Source: Strobilurus pachycystidiatus
Lineage: Eukaryota; Basidiomycota; Agaricomycetes; Agaricales; Physalacriaceae
DNA length: 64,000 nt
NCBI GenBank assembly: GCA_019915135.1
Contig: JAHLMK010000003.1
Coordinates: 1,240,001 to 1,304,000 of the forward strand
Direction: 5' to 3'
The notes below the pieces were generated by a model. That model was not told where the DNA came from, made no database searches, and saw only the letters and a list, made by a program, of their open reading frames with translations. Shown one piece after another: positions 21,629 to 33,700 of the stretch (the first letter of the stretch is position 1; each line of letters starts with the position of its first letter). A program made the position numbers and the translations under genes.

Positions 21629-22851
21629 CGCAATCTCGAACAGGCCTACATCCCAGCTTGCGAGCAGTGTCAACGGAACAAGTCGTCAACGCAAAAGGCC
21701 ACAGGGCCCTTACACCCGCTGCCGGTGCCGGACGGTCGTGGCTCCTCAGTCGCGTTCGACTTTGTCGGCCCGCTTCCGGAAGATGCTGGTTGTAGTGGTA
21801 TCATGTCAATGACAGATGCGCTTGGTTCCAATGTGCGCATTGTGCCGATCCGGATGGACATGAATGCAGAAAAATGTGCTGGCATTTTCTTTGATAACTG
21901 GTACTGTGAGAACGGTTTGCCTGACATCATCGTGTCCAACCTAGATAAGTTATTCGTCTCCAATTTCTGGAAGGCTCTACAGAAGTTGTCCGGCGTGCGC
22001 ATAGCGATGTCTTTGGTGTTCCACCCGCAAACTGATGGCCTTTCCGAGCGCTCCAATAAAACTATCAATCAGGCCATTCGATACCACGTTGACCGCCACC
22101 AGAAGGTTTGGGTACGCGCTCTGCCGCGCATTTGCTTTGGCATAATGAATACAGTCAACGCTTCAACAGGTTTCTCCGGTTTTCAATTACGACTCGGTCG
22201 CGCCCCGCGTGTTGTCCCTCCGTTCGTCACTGCAACCCCGGCTGACTCTGTTGAGACTATCACGGCCGCAGAGGTTATCCAACAACTCGCGCTCGACACA
22301 CTGGAAGCTCAAGATAACTTGCTCCGCGCGAAAGTCGAACAAGCCCACTACGCTAATCGTTCACGCGGCGACCCGCCTGCGTTCACGGTTGGCGATCGCG
22401 TGATGCTCAATACCTTCAATCGTCGTCGGGACTATAAGGCCGGCCACAAGGACCGCGTTGCTAAGTCCATGCCCCGCCAGGACGGCCCATATCTCGTCAC
22501 TCACGCAAACCCGGAACTTTCCTCTTACACACTCGACATGCCCGATGCAAAATTCAACACATTTTATGTCGACCAATTGCAAAATTTTTCCCAAACAATT
22601 CCGATTTGTTCCCCCAGCGCGAACATGTAAAACCGGGTCCTATCCTCACGGCAGATGGCATGATGGAGCATGTTATTGATTCCATTATTGACAAGCGTCG
22701 GCGCGGCCGCGGTAAGCAATACCTCGTTCGCTGGCGCGGTTACGGTCCAGACCACGACGAATGGCTGCCCAGCCGCAATTTGGAGGATTGTACCGCCTTG
22801 AACACCTGGCTCGAGCGTGTTTCTCTGCTTCCTGGGGAGGGGAGAGTGTAA
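21629..22851 (+). pseudogene. pol: Gypsy integrase with C-terminal chromodomain
   Basis: The integrase starts with the CxxC half of its zinc-binding domain (IPACEQCQRNKS). The catalytic core has its first Asp in VAFDFVGPLPE and its Glu in HPQTDGLSERSNKTINQ, but the second Asp is replaced: IVSNLDKLF (Asn codon 21938-21940). The GPY-like region follows (GDRVMLNTFNRRR; QDGPYLVTHANP). A frameshift near a T-run at about 22585-22590 moves into another frame, where a chromodomain is read: EHVIDSIIDKRRRGRGKQYL, VRWRGYGPDHDEWLP, ending at 22851 inside the LTR. Chromodomain integrases (chromoviruses) direct insertion to certain chromatin. Confidence 0.85.
22833..22846 (+). other. Polypurine tract before the 3' LTR
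   Basis: GGGGAGGGGAGA-type purines directly precede the LTR start TGTAAGG. This is the expected primer for plus-strand DNA synthesis. Confidence 0.75.
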
Positions 22852-23174
22852 GGCGATCGCCTTCCAACCACATCGGCACATTTGGCAATCACGGCATACC
22901 AACTTACATACCCTATATAGACAAATTACGATACCTATAGCCACATCACGTACGTAGACTCAGCTCGCTTCGCGAGACAGCGCTTCTTGCCCTCTTACCA
23001 CGACTTTCCCCCTTTTCCTGCCCTATTACTTATCTCACACCATACGCTCCGTACCCGCCTTTTGGCTCACACCGATTCAATACCAGCTTCGTTCTCAGTG
23101 ATTCGTTTGATTCGTGAGTCGCGTCGCCCTCACACGTAGTGTTTCGGGCTTGTGCACATCGGACGTGTCTTACA
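22847..23174 (+). repeat. 3' LTR of the Gypsy element
   Basis: It is the partner of 3588-3915 with nine differences by eye, starts TGTAAGGCG and ends GTCTTACA. The stop of the chromodomain frame falls within its first bases. Confidence 0.93.
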
Positions 23175-23179
23175 GTTGT
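23175..23179. repeat. Target-site duplication, right copy (GTTGT)
   Basis: It matches 3583-3587. Confidence 0.85.
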
Positions 23180-23924
23180 CTCGTGTTTTGCGGACCCACC
23201 CTCCGATCACTTTTGATCGTGGCGTACAGGGCCCGTTACAAATCGACAGCCAATCTGCCTGGCAATCTCTGCTTCCATCAATCTTCTCTGCATAGTCCCC
23301 AGGTTTCCATAAGTACTTAACTGGTGCAATCTCCTTCCATGCCTACAGCGTATTGTTGCAGACCCTGGAGCTGCCTGAATGCGAAACAGCCAAGCCATCA
23401 GCGCCCAGCGCTGGCGGCTATCGTGGAACACCAATACATTCCAGTTGGATCGGTAGATTGGCCAACAGGCAAATAATGGTTCGAATAGAGATGCACCGTT
23501 TTTCAACTCCTCAAAGTCAACGAGTTGGAACGTAACGAGATGTAGGTGCATGGCTAAGTCACGGTTTGACCCATTGATCACTTACCACACATGTACAGAA
23601 ACGACTTCTTTCACTTATGGCAGCAAACAAGAATCTGGAGTTGCGCCGCGTAAAAGTCCTCGTAAGAATCAAGGGCGGACCCGCGAGCTTTGCCAACCTA
23701 AATCCTTAGATCCCTAATCATGGACAGTATCATATGTTACTTGAGCAGCATGTTCCGCGGCGAACCAGGTCAAACCCACTTCGCCAAGGTCTTGCTGCTA
23801 TGTATCGACAAGCCTTCAACTTTGCTTGACGTGGATTAAACAACCGATACCAGGCCGCAGATGTGTAGATAACATATCCATGACCTGTCTTGGTCATCGA
23901 TAGCCTGCTTTCCCTCCCACCACA
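23180..23924. other. Right flank of the Gypsy element; no supported gene
   Basis: A minus-strand open frame (23207-23581) reads like ordinary protein (LVTFQLVDFEELKNGASLFE) but has no recognised domain or clear splice partners. Nothing else is evident. Confidence 0.4.
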
Positions 23925-24082
23925 ATGATGTTCGACGTCCAGAAGGCCCGCAGTCACTTTCCTGCTCTCAAGAATGGTTTCATCTACGGCGATAACGCAG
24001 GAGGGTCACAAGTCGCTCTAGAAGTGGCGGACAGAATCTACGACTATCTGCTGAATACGAACGCCCAACTCGGCGCCGACTC
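23925..24082 (+). pseudogene. Class V aminotransferase, N-terminal fragment
   Basis: The frame reads MMFDVQKARSHFPALKNGF then IYGDNAGGSQVALEVADRI and DYLLNTNAQLGAD. This matches the N-terminus of PLP-dependent class V aminotransferases related to cysteine desulfurases, in which DNAGGSQ is the first conserved block. After about 24082 the similarity ends and a stop follows at 24174. The PLP-lysine region is absent, so this is a truncated relic of about 52 codons in a family of about 400 residues. Confidence 0.65.
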
Positions 24083-25092
24083 ACACCGACGAAATCTGGG
24101 TTTCCCCCGCTCGGGGATACGGTTAAACACGTGTGAGAACAGCGGACCTGTGCGCTCGGCGGAAACGAGGAATTAAAAGCAACTGGATATCTTACCCAAC
24201 ATCTCCACAAAAATTCGTCGTGAATTGCCCATGTTTCTTGCAACGTAAAGGCTTTTGACCACAGTCATGTACACATGAACGTAAATATATTGAGATACTA
24301 CTAACATTCGTAAGGATTTCCGGCTACAGTACACCATCGGTGGTCTTTTCATGAAAACAATAAACAATATCACATGTATTCATTAGGTGAGTACAGGTGA
24401 TATTTATATTTTTCTAGGACACAATTGATGTTATAACTTGTATACCGCAGATGAAAAGCCAGCTCCCACATCGCGGCCACTGGTACAACGCTCAGCAGCG
24501 CCCCAGCTCCCGTCAGTTGTGGCTCGGCGACACTTTCGGCATGTATGCCGATCAATGCCATCGTTCACTTTGCTAATGCTCCTCTGCCATTCTCCACATC
24601 TACGCCCTCATTATGCCTGTGTACAGCCCAAGCCAAAGCGTGCCAAAGGTAAGTGCGCGTCCTATGTGGTTGCGTTGGCCCTGACCATATTCCCAGTTCC
24701 TAATGGCGAGCAACAGCCGAGCGGACTGGTCATTGTCCGAGCACCGTCAGCATTGCAGAATCACGCCCCTCCTCGCGTCTGCCAGCGTCCACGTCGCGCG
24801 CTATTTTGCCAGCAAAGAAGCCCCGTGCCGGATCCCACCCAGCCACGTCCTAGCTGTTGGCATCAATTTCACCCCGGCCACCCTCCTCGAGAGCAAACTC
24901 GTCTCAGCCCGCTCTGTCTCGCAGCCGTGACATCCAATACTCCTGGAACTCATCCCGGCGGAGCTGGCATTATTGGAATTTCTACGGGCTATAGGCAAAG
25001 CGGACACAGACTTGGCATGCCATATACGACGATCAAGGTTGTCACGCCGACTTTGATTCTCCCTAAACCTCCAGTCCTACAAGCTTGATCTG
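24083..25092. other. No recognised gene
   Basis: A plus-strand open frame covers 24438-25088 (Pro/Arg-rich, low complexity), but its composition is not protein-like and no domain is seen. I would not annotate it. Confidence 0.4.
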
Positions 25093-25452
25093 ATGGCCCC
25101 TCAAAAGCGCAAGGATGTCGCTATGAGGAACAATAGTGAAGCTCGCAGCGCTCTGACCAAACTGTCCAAAGTCGTCGATGCGCTTATTCCCAAGGGTGCG
25201 GAAGCCGGACTGTCCAAGGCCAATGGTGATATTGGCGATATAGTGGAGCAGGAGATGACGGGTGCAGCTAGAGCGATTGAGCTCGCCACCGAGCGCTTGC
25301 AGGAGCTCATGGCACGTCCTCGCGATTCCTCGAGGTTCAGTGCCGTCGACCTACAGGTCCACGACTCAATTCTCTCCTCCGCCATGGCAATTACGAATGC
25401 CATCGCAGCCCTCATCAAAGCTGCCACGGATTCGCAACAAGAAATTGTCTAA
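25093..25452 (+). pseudogene. SLA2: SLA2/END4 C-terminal I/LWEQ (talin-HIP1) domain fragment
   Basis: The frame reads RKDVAMRNN, then EARSALTKLSKVVDALIPKG, DIVEQEMTGAARAIELATER and FSAVDLQVHDSILSSAMAIT. This is the front of the I/LWEQ actin-binding domain of the endocytic adaptor Sla2. It ends at a stop right after TDSQQEIV, where the normal domain continues for well over 100 residues. The N-terminal part of an SLA2 gene lies on the opposite strand at 54.8-56.4 kb and stops about 20 codons short of where this piece begins, so both may come from one gene split by an inversion. Confidence 0.75.
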
Positions 25453-27690
25453 TCCCTTCCCCTCTGCTGCTGCTCGCAGCTTTCGATTTTGCGTTTCCGA
25501 TGGTATAGACGGGACGAAACTAGAGAGGACAATGACGAGGAGATGAAGGCTGAAGGCACCGCCAGACTTTCCGACAGTAACAGCAATTCCCAGAACAGGT
25601 AATCTATGTTTTTCAACGGCTGGCTGCTAATGCCCAATACATCTACTACTACTCTTCAGCGTACAACTGTCATAGCGGCGGAAAATCACAACAGCATTGT
25701 GAGCAAGCCAGTACTAGCGGAGCACCGCACTGGCGGTTCTGCTATAGAACCATCGTTGGACACGGCTGAGTCTGACGTTGACGAAGCGATCTTTGAAGAG
25801 ATGGCGGTATGTCTTTTGCAGATCTTCCTTTCTCTCGTTCATGACTGCTCAAGCCACGCAACGCTGTGGTCCCTCTACAAAGTGTCGACGCTGCTGAACT
25901 AGGCCTGGAAAACCGTGTCGGCTCGAAATGTTCCAAGCATCATCCTACTCAAAACGCCGGACGGTACACGTAAGCTTGTTTCATTCGTACCCGCCGCGTA
26001 AGCTCTCTTCAGACTCAGACGACACTAATCCGATATGTGGTTCTACAATGTCCCATAATGTTCCACGTCGTACTCAAATGTTCTGACGGGTTGTCCTAGG
26101 AAAGTAGCTACTGGCCAATACTGCCGCCTGGGCGCGAACGCGTGATACGGCTCACTTGTGCCGCTGCCACCACAGTCTTCCAATGGTGAGTCTTGGCTCT
26201 GTCCACGCCATTCTTGCATTCGAGTATAAACAGTTGCTTGAGGGGCCAGGCATCTTCGAAAGAGTTGAGCACCGCATAGCGTTCCATGGCCTGACGTCTC
26301 AGTCTCAGTGATTCCATAATCAAGGCAGTCAATATGGACTGACCTGCTCATATATGGTTGTTTGAGCCGTCTCTGATTGCGAACCAAAGGACTTAGTCAG
26401 GTCGAAGTGAGTCCTGGCTAGATGAGTAGCATATCCCTAGGTGGATTTGAGCCAAAGAAAGGCGGGAGTCAAACGGACTAACTGCTATTTCATCAGCCTC
26501 GTCGCCGATGTGGGACTTGATCCGCCGCATCAGTTCTCCACGCCCTTTAATCTTACCGGGGAAAGGGATTTTGAGCTGGGTAGTGCCAGCAATGTCGGTG
26601 CGTGCCATACGCGACGGCGGCGGGTGCGCAGCATGGAATGGGGATGCAGCGTGCAATGTGGAACCTGTATCCAACTCGCGCTCAGACGAGTGATTACTGC
26701 CGGTATCGAAACAGTTATTGTTATTTGTAGCGGAAGTCCCAGCACCATCAATAGGTAACACCGATGGCCCTCTAACGGCTGGTGTTCGCGGTCGAGAGTA
26801 AGGGTGAGGCAAGTTTGGTAGGGAAGTCTTTGAGACATCGTGGAGAGCCAGAAGAGAATGAGGGGGTGGATCTGGACTGCAATCAGTCGCAGCAAGGAAC
26901 AGGATGGTGGGCCGTTTGGGCTTTTCGCGGCCAGCGCGAGGAGCAACATGGGAAACCTTGTCCGATAATTGCTTAGGCATGGGATGCGAGTTGTCCCACA
27001 TAGAGTGCGCCGTTCAGTATATATGGATACGGCGGCTCAACGAGGCCTAGGCGTTCTGAAACAATAAGCAGTGTTCCAATTGTTTACTCAGCAACTGGTT
27101 GCGAACTTTGAAGTACAGGTTTCACTATTAGTACTGTCAGTGTTACTCACTATGTAGCCCGGGCCGATTCAGAAGACCAACCGCTGCTCGCAGGCAATCC
27201 AAAACAATAAGCTGCGTTTATGTAAGATCCAATTGTTTGTGCCGTAATTCAGTGCAACCGGCTGCAAAGCCGTACTATTCGACAGGTCACAGTATCACTC
27301 GTATTGTTGGACTCCGGAGGACGGGCGTACTTCTCCTTCAGCCTCTGAATGCTCGGATCCGACCCTTCGCAACATCCAGTCACATCCTTGCCCTCTCCTT
27401 CCAAATCACAATAACAGGACCTTGACAACATGCTTGATGGCACGCACTTGGTGTTCAGTGTAGTCGAGGGATGCTCAGACCAGCCGTCTCACAATAACAG
27501 AACATGATCTTGACAACGAGCATTGTCAGGAATCGTCCACAATAGAACAATGGTTTGCTATTGCTCCATTGATTTCGTTCGTTTATATCACCTTTTGGGA
27601 GATTGAGACTGACACAGAACACCATCCCTCTCATTGCCTTGGCTTTTGGATCGTCTGATGAATACTTCAGGCCACGGGAGGCCAGCGGAT
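25453..27690. other. No recognised gene
   Basis: Possible exon pieces occur (for example 25660-25806 reading RTTVIAAENHNSIVSKPVL; and a minus-strand frame 26393-27001 rich in Pro/Ser/Thr with KIPFPGKIKGRGELMRRIK), but they have no domain and no convincing splice chain. Tetra-Thr and tri-Asn codon runs indicate low complexity. Confidence 0.35.
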
Positions 27691-30420
27691 ATGGCAAGTA
27701 CTCCAGTAAGTATGCCACACTTGTATGACTCTATGTTGACTTGGGCAACGGCGCGAAGGATCAGACAGCTCTCAAACAACAAGCTATCTCCAATCCCTCG
27801 CGGCGGGAATACAAAAATGTCAGCTCCATCGCTTCTACCTTGCACTTGTTGCATAACTCTTTTTAGATTGCAGCCTCGAGAAAATTTTGGCGGGACACTG
27901 CGCAAGTCAGACGACAAGAGGTGATGCAGAAGCAGGCTCACATATCGTCGCTGGAGGATCGGATCCGAGGATATGAAGCACGACTGAAGGAACGCGACGA
28001 CGAGCTTGCCTTGTATCAAAAGGAAGACACCGACGAGTCCTCTGCTGGCGGAGACATTCCTATGTTTGAGATCAACGAATTCGAGGCGCTTCAAGATTCT
28101 TACGAAAGCTTGGTACGCTCTAGCTGTACTTGATGCTCTTGGCTCATGTACGCTAGCTCTCTCAAATTGCTACCAATAATGCATCAGCAGAAAATGAACT
28201 GGTCAGTGATATTAGCTTTCGAATGCATTACTCGCTTATCAGTCCTCAAGACAGCCGAGAAGGAATCTGGACTACAGCAGCTTCGAAAGCTTCAGCAGGA
28301 TTGGGAAAAGACTTGGGTACGGACAATCAGATTGTCGTCTGAAACTTATTGAGCCTCCATCAGAGCGATCAGGTTCAAGCTCACAAGGAAGAAATTGAAG
28401 CTATTCGACGTAACCTGACTCTGGAATTTACCACTCAACATTTAGCAGCAGAGAACGAGTGGAAAGAAGACATGGACGCTCAGAAAGCAGACTTTGCTTC
28501 GGAAAAGACAAGATTTGAGGACCTTCTTGCCTCACAAAAGGCGAGGTATGAAAGTCTCCTAGTAAGTGGTTGTTGATTTCTTATGAGATGCGTCTCATCG
28601 CTATTCAAGATTGAGAAAGCCAATGAAGTGGCCACACTGTTGAATCGCCTCAACATGTCAACGGCAGGCCATACTAGGCAAGCACGGGGAGCGCGCGGAC
28701 GGCACTATTATTCTGAGATGAGACCTTCAGTCTTACCGTTGCGTCTGGATCTGACTGGCGCAGGTATGACTGCATTGTCGTCTGGTTCACAAAGTGGGGC
28801 GGCAGAAGTTGCACCTATCCCGTCGGCGGAACCAGTGCCAACGGTGCTGCATCAAGCCCCGCCGCTGGTCCCTCCCGCTCTACCTCCCACTGCACGGCTG
28901 GTAACCTCCGCTCCACCTCCTGCTCCACCTCCTGCTCCACCTCCTGCTCCACCTCCCGCTCCACCACCAATAACCCCCGGTCCCCGTCCCGCTATACCAC
29001 CAATAACCCCCGGTCCTCCTCCCGGTCCCTCTCCCGGTCCACCACCGGTAACCCCCGGTCCCCCTCCCACTATACCACCAATAACCCCCGGTCCAACTCC
29101 CGCTATATCAACGTTAACCCCTGGTCCACCTCCCGCTATACCAACGGTAACCCCTGGACCCCCTCCCGCTATACCACCAATAACCCCCGGTCCACCTCCC
29201 GCTATGCCACCCGTAACTTCTGCTGCACCACCCGTGCTGCAAATGCCTCCCATGTTGGTGAAGTTGGTGGGAGACGGACCTGGTACTCCCTTACATTTTG
29301 TCTACGAAGGCGGGGGTGCATGGCCAGCTAAGATTGAAGAAGATAAGAGAAACTGGGCCAAATGGTTCAAAGATACGGGCAACCAAAAACTTCACTCTGC
29401 TATCTTGGTATATTCACATGTGTGAGTCCTGATTATTGCTGACACGCCCCTTAGAAAATTGCACGAGACGCCTGGTTTTCGCATTACCAGCGCACCTCAG
29501 ACCTTGATTTTGCCGATTACGAATTCGTGCCTCAGGCAACGGTAGACGCCTTTCTCAAGGGGCAGCATGAAGGACCTGGCCACGATCTGAAGATGTTTGT
29601 TGGCAATCTCTTTTCCAGTCATCCCTGGAATAAAAGAGTCATCGAGCTTTGGACAGCCAAACTAGGAACGCTACTTCAAGCCCGAATTCTACACTTGACT
29701 GTATCCAACGGTTATCTGGCTGCAATTTTGCATGGGCGCATGGTCACCTCTCTTCGGCATTGTACTGGTTATATGCCCAGATTTAACAGTGATCTGCAAC
29801 GGATGGAAACACCAATGGAGGCATACGAACAATATAGCGCCCGACTGGATAACGACGGGGCTCAAAAAGCCCGGCGAACTCGGCGCGAGAATGTCTGTGT
29901 CTAATCTTCACTATTGCTGCTGAGCTGATATTTTCGGTAACAGAAGTTCAAACAACGGATGGGTTGGTGCGAAAGGATTGTTGCAATGAAAGAGGCCACT
30001 CACCCCCCTCCTATCGACCTCCCCGCGTGGCGGCAGTGGTATCGTGGATTAGCCAGAGTAGGCGGGGACGGTCAATCAGACATGGAGCCTGATACACTGA
30101 GGGGTGAAGACGGTACATTGGTACCAAGCTTCAAAACTGGCCACCTTCCTTGGCGCGACGCAAGTCTGACGCTTGCATTCCATCAGATTGACGACGAAGC
30201 GCTCATCCTCAAGTTGCCCGGGTTTCCTACCGATAAATGCAAGCCTCGTCGGGTCAAGCAGGAGGTTCTTGGACCTCCTGCGCCCAAAGGACTACCCAGA
30301 GTGTTGTATGACACAGACTTTCTCAATAGTCGACTCGAATTAGACCGGCTAGCATTGAATATTGACGACAGCCCATTCGAGTGGTCGAAGATACTGTACG
30401 AGCCATTGATTGGTAGATAA
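27691..30420 (+). CDS. Nine-exon gene, coiled coil plus Pro-rich repeat protein; unknown
   Basis: Exons: 27691-27705, 27759-27818, 27867-28112, 28157-28201, 28251-28316, 28373-28561, 28610-29407, 29455-29892, 29944-30420. Introns are 44-56 bases, GT-AG, and every one falls between codons (phase 0). Total 2,334 bases, 777 residues, no stop. Residues ~40-210 are charged and heptad-like (QAHISSLEDRIRGYEARLKE; QQLRKLQQDWEKTW), a probable coiled coil. Residues ~280-410 are a low-complexity stretch of PPAPPPAPPP and ITPGPPPAIPP units. The C-terminal ~370 residues look folded (GGGAWPAKIEEDKRNWAKWF; SHPWNKRVIELWTAKLG; end APKGLPRVLYDTDFL). I recognise no named domain; the layout recalls proteins expanded in mushroom genomes. 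The ATG at 27691 opens a five-codon exon, and an earlier start is possible. Confidence 0.75.
28903..29220 (+). repeat. Tandem Pro-rich coding repeats
   Basis: Repeats of CCACCTCCTGCT (about 28915-28970) are followed by roughly eight units of about 36 bases with ATAACCCCCGGTCC and CCCGCTATACCACC. They encode PPAP and ITPGPPPAIPP motifs inside the 777-residue gene. Unit number is likely variable between strains. Confidence 0.8.
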
Positions 30421-31559
30421 ATCACATTTCTTTTATGATCTACTCGTGTTGGACCTCCAGACGTATCTTTGAGCACTCAGAGCAGCGTCGCTAGAGAGAG
30501 CATTTCCATGCTTGAAGATCTGTTTTGGTGTACGAAGCGATTCGAATACTTGATTATCTATTTGGAGACGCGTACAGTGAAAGAGATGAAATCATCAACG
30601 TACGAGATCTTCTGAGCATGCAGAAAGAGGCAGAAAGAGAGAAACGTAGTACCATGAGCGGAAGCAGAAAGTCAGAAACCGTGACGTGATTCGAATTCAG
30701 GGACGATGCATACACAACTTGTCTTGAACTCCCACCTCCCCAACGCCCATGCACCAGGCTCAGAGTCATAAGCCTTCGACGGACTACGTCTTTGATGACA
30801 AACCCGCGTTCCTCGCCACGCCTGAGCATGTCGTCTTCCGGAGCCGCGCCCTGATGCGAGCTCCACGCACCAAAATCGAAACCCAACTTTGACGCACCAA
30901 CACCCAATTCCAAATCCAAGTCCAACCTGGAGGCTCGAGCACCCAGAGCTCACCTTGACGCACGAGCATCCAAAGCCAACTTTGACGTTCGAGCACCCAA
31001 AACCCGATGACACCGCCCACCCAAATATGACGCGGAAGAGACCCCGCCGGGATGACGGCGACCGCACCGACATATACGGCCAAGCTACTTTGGCGAGTTG
31101 ATGCGGCGCAAGCGTGCGAAGCTGCAATTGCAGAGCGTGGAGATCCGCACCACCACCACTGAGGAACACGGGGCTCAGGGCTGTTCAGCGGGCTGGAGAT
31201 ATACGTGCGTTCCCAAGTCCGCGTCTCTCATCCCAACTAACGGTGGTTGTAGATGAACGGGTACACCACCCCTCATTACATGTACTGCGGCAGCGGGAGC
31301 TCATAGCCTGGATCTTCATGGCGTACCTCGATAAGAAGGGCGTCTTTTGTCGTACATAGGCTACACATCCTATCCAGCACCTGGTGGATTGTGCGGAGCG
31401 CGGAGTGGCACATGTGGCGGGAGTTTTGGGACCTGCCAGAGGGGAGGGGGATAGGGCGAGGGGGACGCTGGGTGGTTATGCGCGGAGCGGGGATTCGTTT
31501 TCATTCGGACCCTCATCATCATCTACGCCGCGAAACATGCTCTGTCCTACACTGAGGGA
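30421..31559. other. No recognised gene; contains a 27-bp tandem repeat
   Basis: Apart from the repeat at 30862-31003 nothing is clear. A G-rich plus-strand stretch at 31410-31480 could be a relic of coding sequence before the VPS15-like fragment, but I see no match. Confidence 0.4.
30862..31003. repeat. Imperfect 27-bp tandem repeat
   Basis: Units of the kind GAGCATCCAAAGCCAACTTT-GACG recur about five times. In one plus frame they encode EHPKPTLTF-type nonapeptides. No gene is supported around them. Confidence 0.6.
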
Positions 31560-33240
31560 AAGCATCATGTGGGCGTGACTCAAAGCGACAAATCCAAGCT
31601 TCTTGCTATGCGAGATTACATAACCAAATTAGCTAATGCTATCTCAAGGTATGTCTTTGTTCCAATTCACTGTGTGTGAAGTGTCTGACCTTTGCCAGCT
31701 TTGCCTCCCGACTGAGCTCTGACCCCGAGACAGAAGTCAACATCAAGACCATCACGACTGTAGAACTAAGGAAGCTTAACGTCATGCCTTCAGACCATCT
31801 TCTCCAAATCTCGAAGTGCAGATGGACTTCGTTCCCTGCCGTTCAAGAGGTCGACGCCACTCATGAGCCCAGTGCCTCATATACACAGACCATCCAGCGG
31901 GGATTTGGTTCTACTGGTACAGGAGCACCATTCGAGGATCTTCGCCGTCGACTTGCCACTACAACGGCTCCGCGTCGTCTCTTGGCATTGCTCAATCTCC
32001 TCAAGAACCGCGCAATACACTATCACCACTTGTGCCATCTAGTTCGACCGCCTCGACGCTGGGAGCGGCCATAGCAGCAGAGCTACCGAGCAGTCCTACA
32101 GAATCAGTTGTGTCTACAACGAGTTTCCGGCCACCGAGTCGGTTGCATGTTGGTAGCATGGATGGACGGAAGGCTGCGCCGGCTGTAGGATCTTTAAGAC
32201 CAATGCGGCTGGTGTGCTTGGTACGCATATCAAGATGCGGTCTGAAGGTTCGCCCGAGCGTTCAGATAGATCTTCACCGATGTCGATGTCGGCGACGATT
32301 AGGGCGCCACAGGCTACCGCGCCTAGCGTGCTTCAGATATCTTCGTATGGTGAGCTAATACCCTATACCTGTATGAGGCCACGTCTAATCAAAGCGTGTA
32401 TGATAGACGGTCAGGAGCCCACCATCGGCAAGCTTCACGAGAATCTGTACCTTGACAGTAATCGCGAACTGTAGAACGATTTTGGTCCAAGGGTACACGA
32501 AGGGCCAGTGAGGCGGCGCAATCCCATCAGGCAAAGCTTCACGTCTCGGGACGGCGCCTCGAAAAGAATGGAAGCAACACTTATATCCCACTTGACCTCG
32601 CATTCCGACGCTATTACTGGCTTGGCGGTCTCGCTTGGCCATATGTTCTTCTTCTCTTCTTCGGACGATAAGAGCGTCAAGGTTTGGGACACTGCGAGGC
32701 TGGAGAGGAACGTTGAGAGTAAACTTCGTCACATGTATGGACAGCATCGTGCCGAGGTGAAGTGCGTGTGCATTTTGGAGGGTGTTCACTGCTTTGCGAG
32801 TGCTGCAGAAGATGGGGGTCTCCATATTGTCAGAGTGCACATATCTCAAAGCGGCAGTCTTCTGAAGTTCAGCAAGCTGCAGGTCGTACGGTAGCATAGG
32901 GTTGAAACTCCTGACGAATATATTACCTGCATGTTCCATTATAGCAACGGTATGCACACCCACTCTTCTTACAAATTCTTTGTTGACAACCTGGCAGATA
33001 CATCATCCAACCTTGTGTACGCCGCAACACTATTGTTGTACTGGATCTCAGAACGATGCGTGTTCCTCAACAGATGCAGAATCCTCGCCACCACGGACCA
33101 ATAACATCCATATGCATCGATCGCAAACGAGCTCGAATCGTCGTGGGGACGTCAACTGGTGTCCTCACCCTCTGGGACAGGAGATCCGGACAGGAGATCT
33201 GGACTGCAGTTGAAGAGCTGCGATGTGGACATCTTTCTTG
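31560..33240 (+). pseudogene. VPS15: VPS15-like C-terminal part (HEAT end and WD40), broken
   Basis: Pieces match the C-terminal half of Vps15, the regulatory subunit of the Vps34 phosphatidylinositol 3-kinase complex. SKLLAMRDYITKLANAI, an apparent 51-base intron, then VNIKTITTVELRKLNVMPS come first. From 32560 WD40 repeats follow: SHSDAITGLAVSLGHMFFF, SSSDDKSVKVWDTARLERN and VKCVCILEGVHCFASAAEDG. Near 33080 come QMQNPRHHGPITSICIDRK and VVGTSTGVLTLWDRRSG. Frame changes and stops separate the pieces (for example after LQVVR at about 32894), so no full product can be made. The kinase half of a Vps15 gene is on the other strand at 38.6-40.4 kb. Confidence 0.8.
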
Positions 33241-33700
33241 AAACCAAGAACGGATATTGTCTCCACCATCTTGAAGGACTGGCGTGGTAGAGCCGATTCA
33301 TGGCAACCGCCCGCCGCAACGAGTGTCTTTTATCACACACAATCAATTGACCTTGCTGATATCTCATTGAGCCTCGTGAGATTTGCCTTCTTGTGGTGGG
33401 ATGGTCAGTGGTGATTGCGCTGGCGTTCTGAAGGTGTGGAGAGTAGGACCAGGAGAGCAAGCTCGATAAATCCTATTGATAATATCTTTCGTAAATTTCG
33501 TTGACAGTCATGTATGTACATATAGTACGCGTGTATCATACTTCCTACGCACTGCAGTTTTGCATCTGTGCACGATTAGGTTCTGTCGCGTAAGAATGTT
33601 CCCCTTGTAAAATGGTGACCTTGGGGCTGTGCCCTTCTGGGCGTGCCTCCGGGATTCTTACTCGCAGTTCAATTGGGCCAAAATCATGCACAGCAGCAAA
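33241..33700. other. No recognised gene
   Basis: Sequence after the WD40 fragment shows no domain; it may hold the decayed end of VPS15. Confidence 0.35.

Larger units (their letters stand above)
3588..23174 (+). mobile_element. Ty3/Gypsy chromovirus-type LTR retrotransposon with nested insertions
   Basis: Both LTRs (328 bp each), a 5-bp target duplication GTTGT on both sides, gag, RT-RNase H, integrase and a C-terminal chromodomain are present in the plus orientation. Without the roughly 14 kb inserted between gag and pol the element would be about 5.5 kb, the usual size. The protease region expected between gag and RT was not found, so it was lost at or near the insertion. The LTRs differ at nine positions by eye (about 3 percent), so the insertion is not very recent. 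Several stop codons and catalytic substitutions in pol make it non-autonomous. Confidence 0.9.

Noticed and set aside
24438..25088. 217-codon plus-strand open frame
   Set aside because: Composition is Pro/Arg/Cys-rich and not protein-like, it starts at a non-ATG codon, and no splice signals or domain support it.
26393..27001. 202-codon minus-strand frame
   Set aside because: Pro/Ser/Thr-rich with some protein-like stretches, but no domain, no neighbouring exons and no clear start; left as unassigned.
28852..29253. Minus-strand Gly-rich frame (GGIAGGGPGV repeats)
   Set aside because: It is the exact shadow of the Pro-rich repeat of the plus-strand 777-codon gene.
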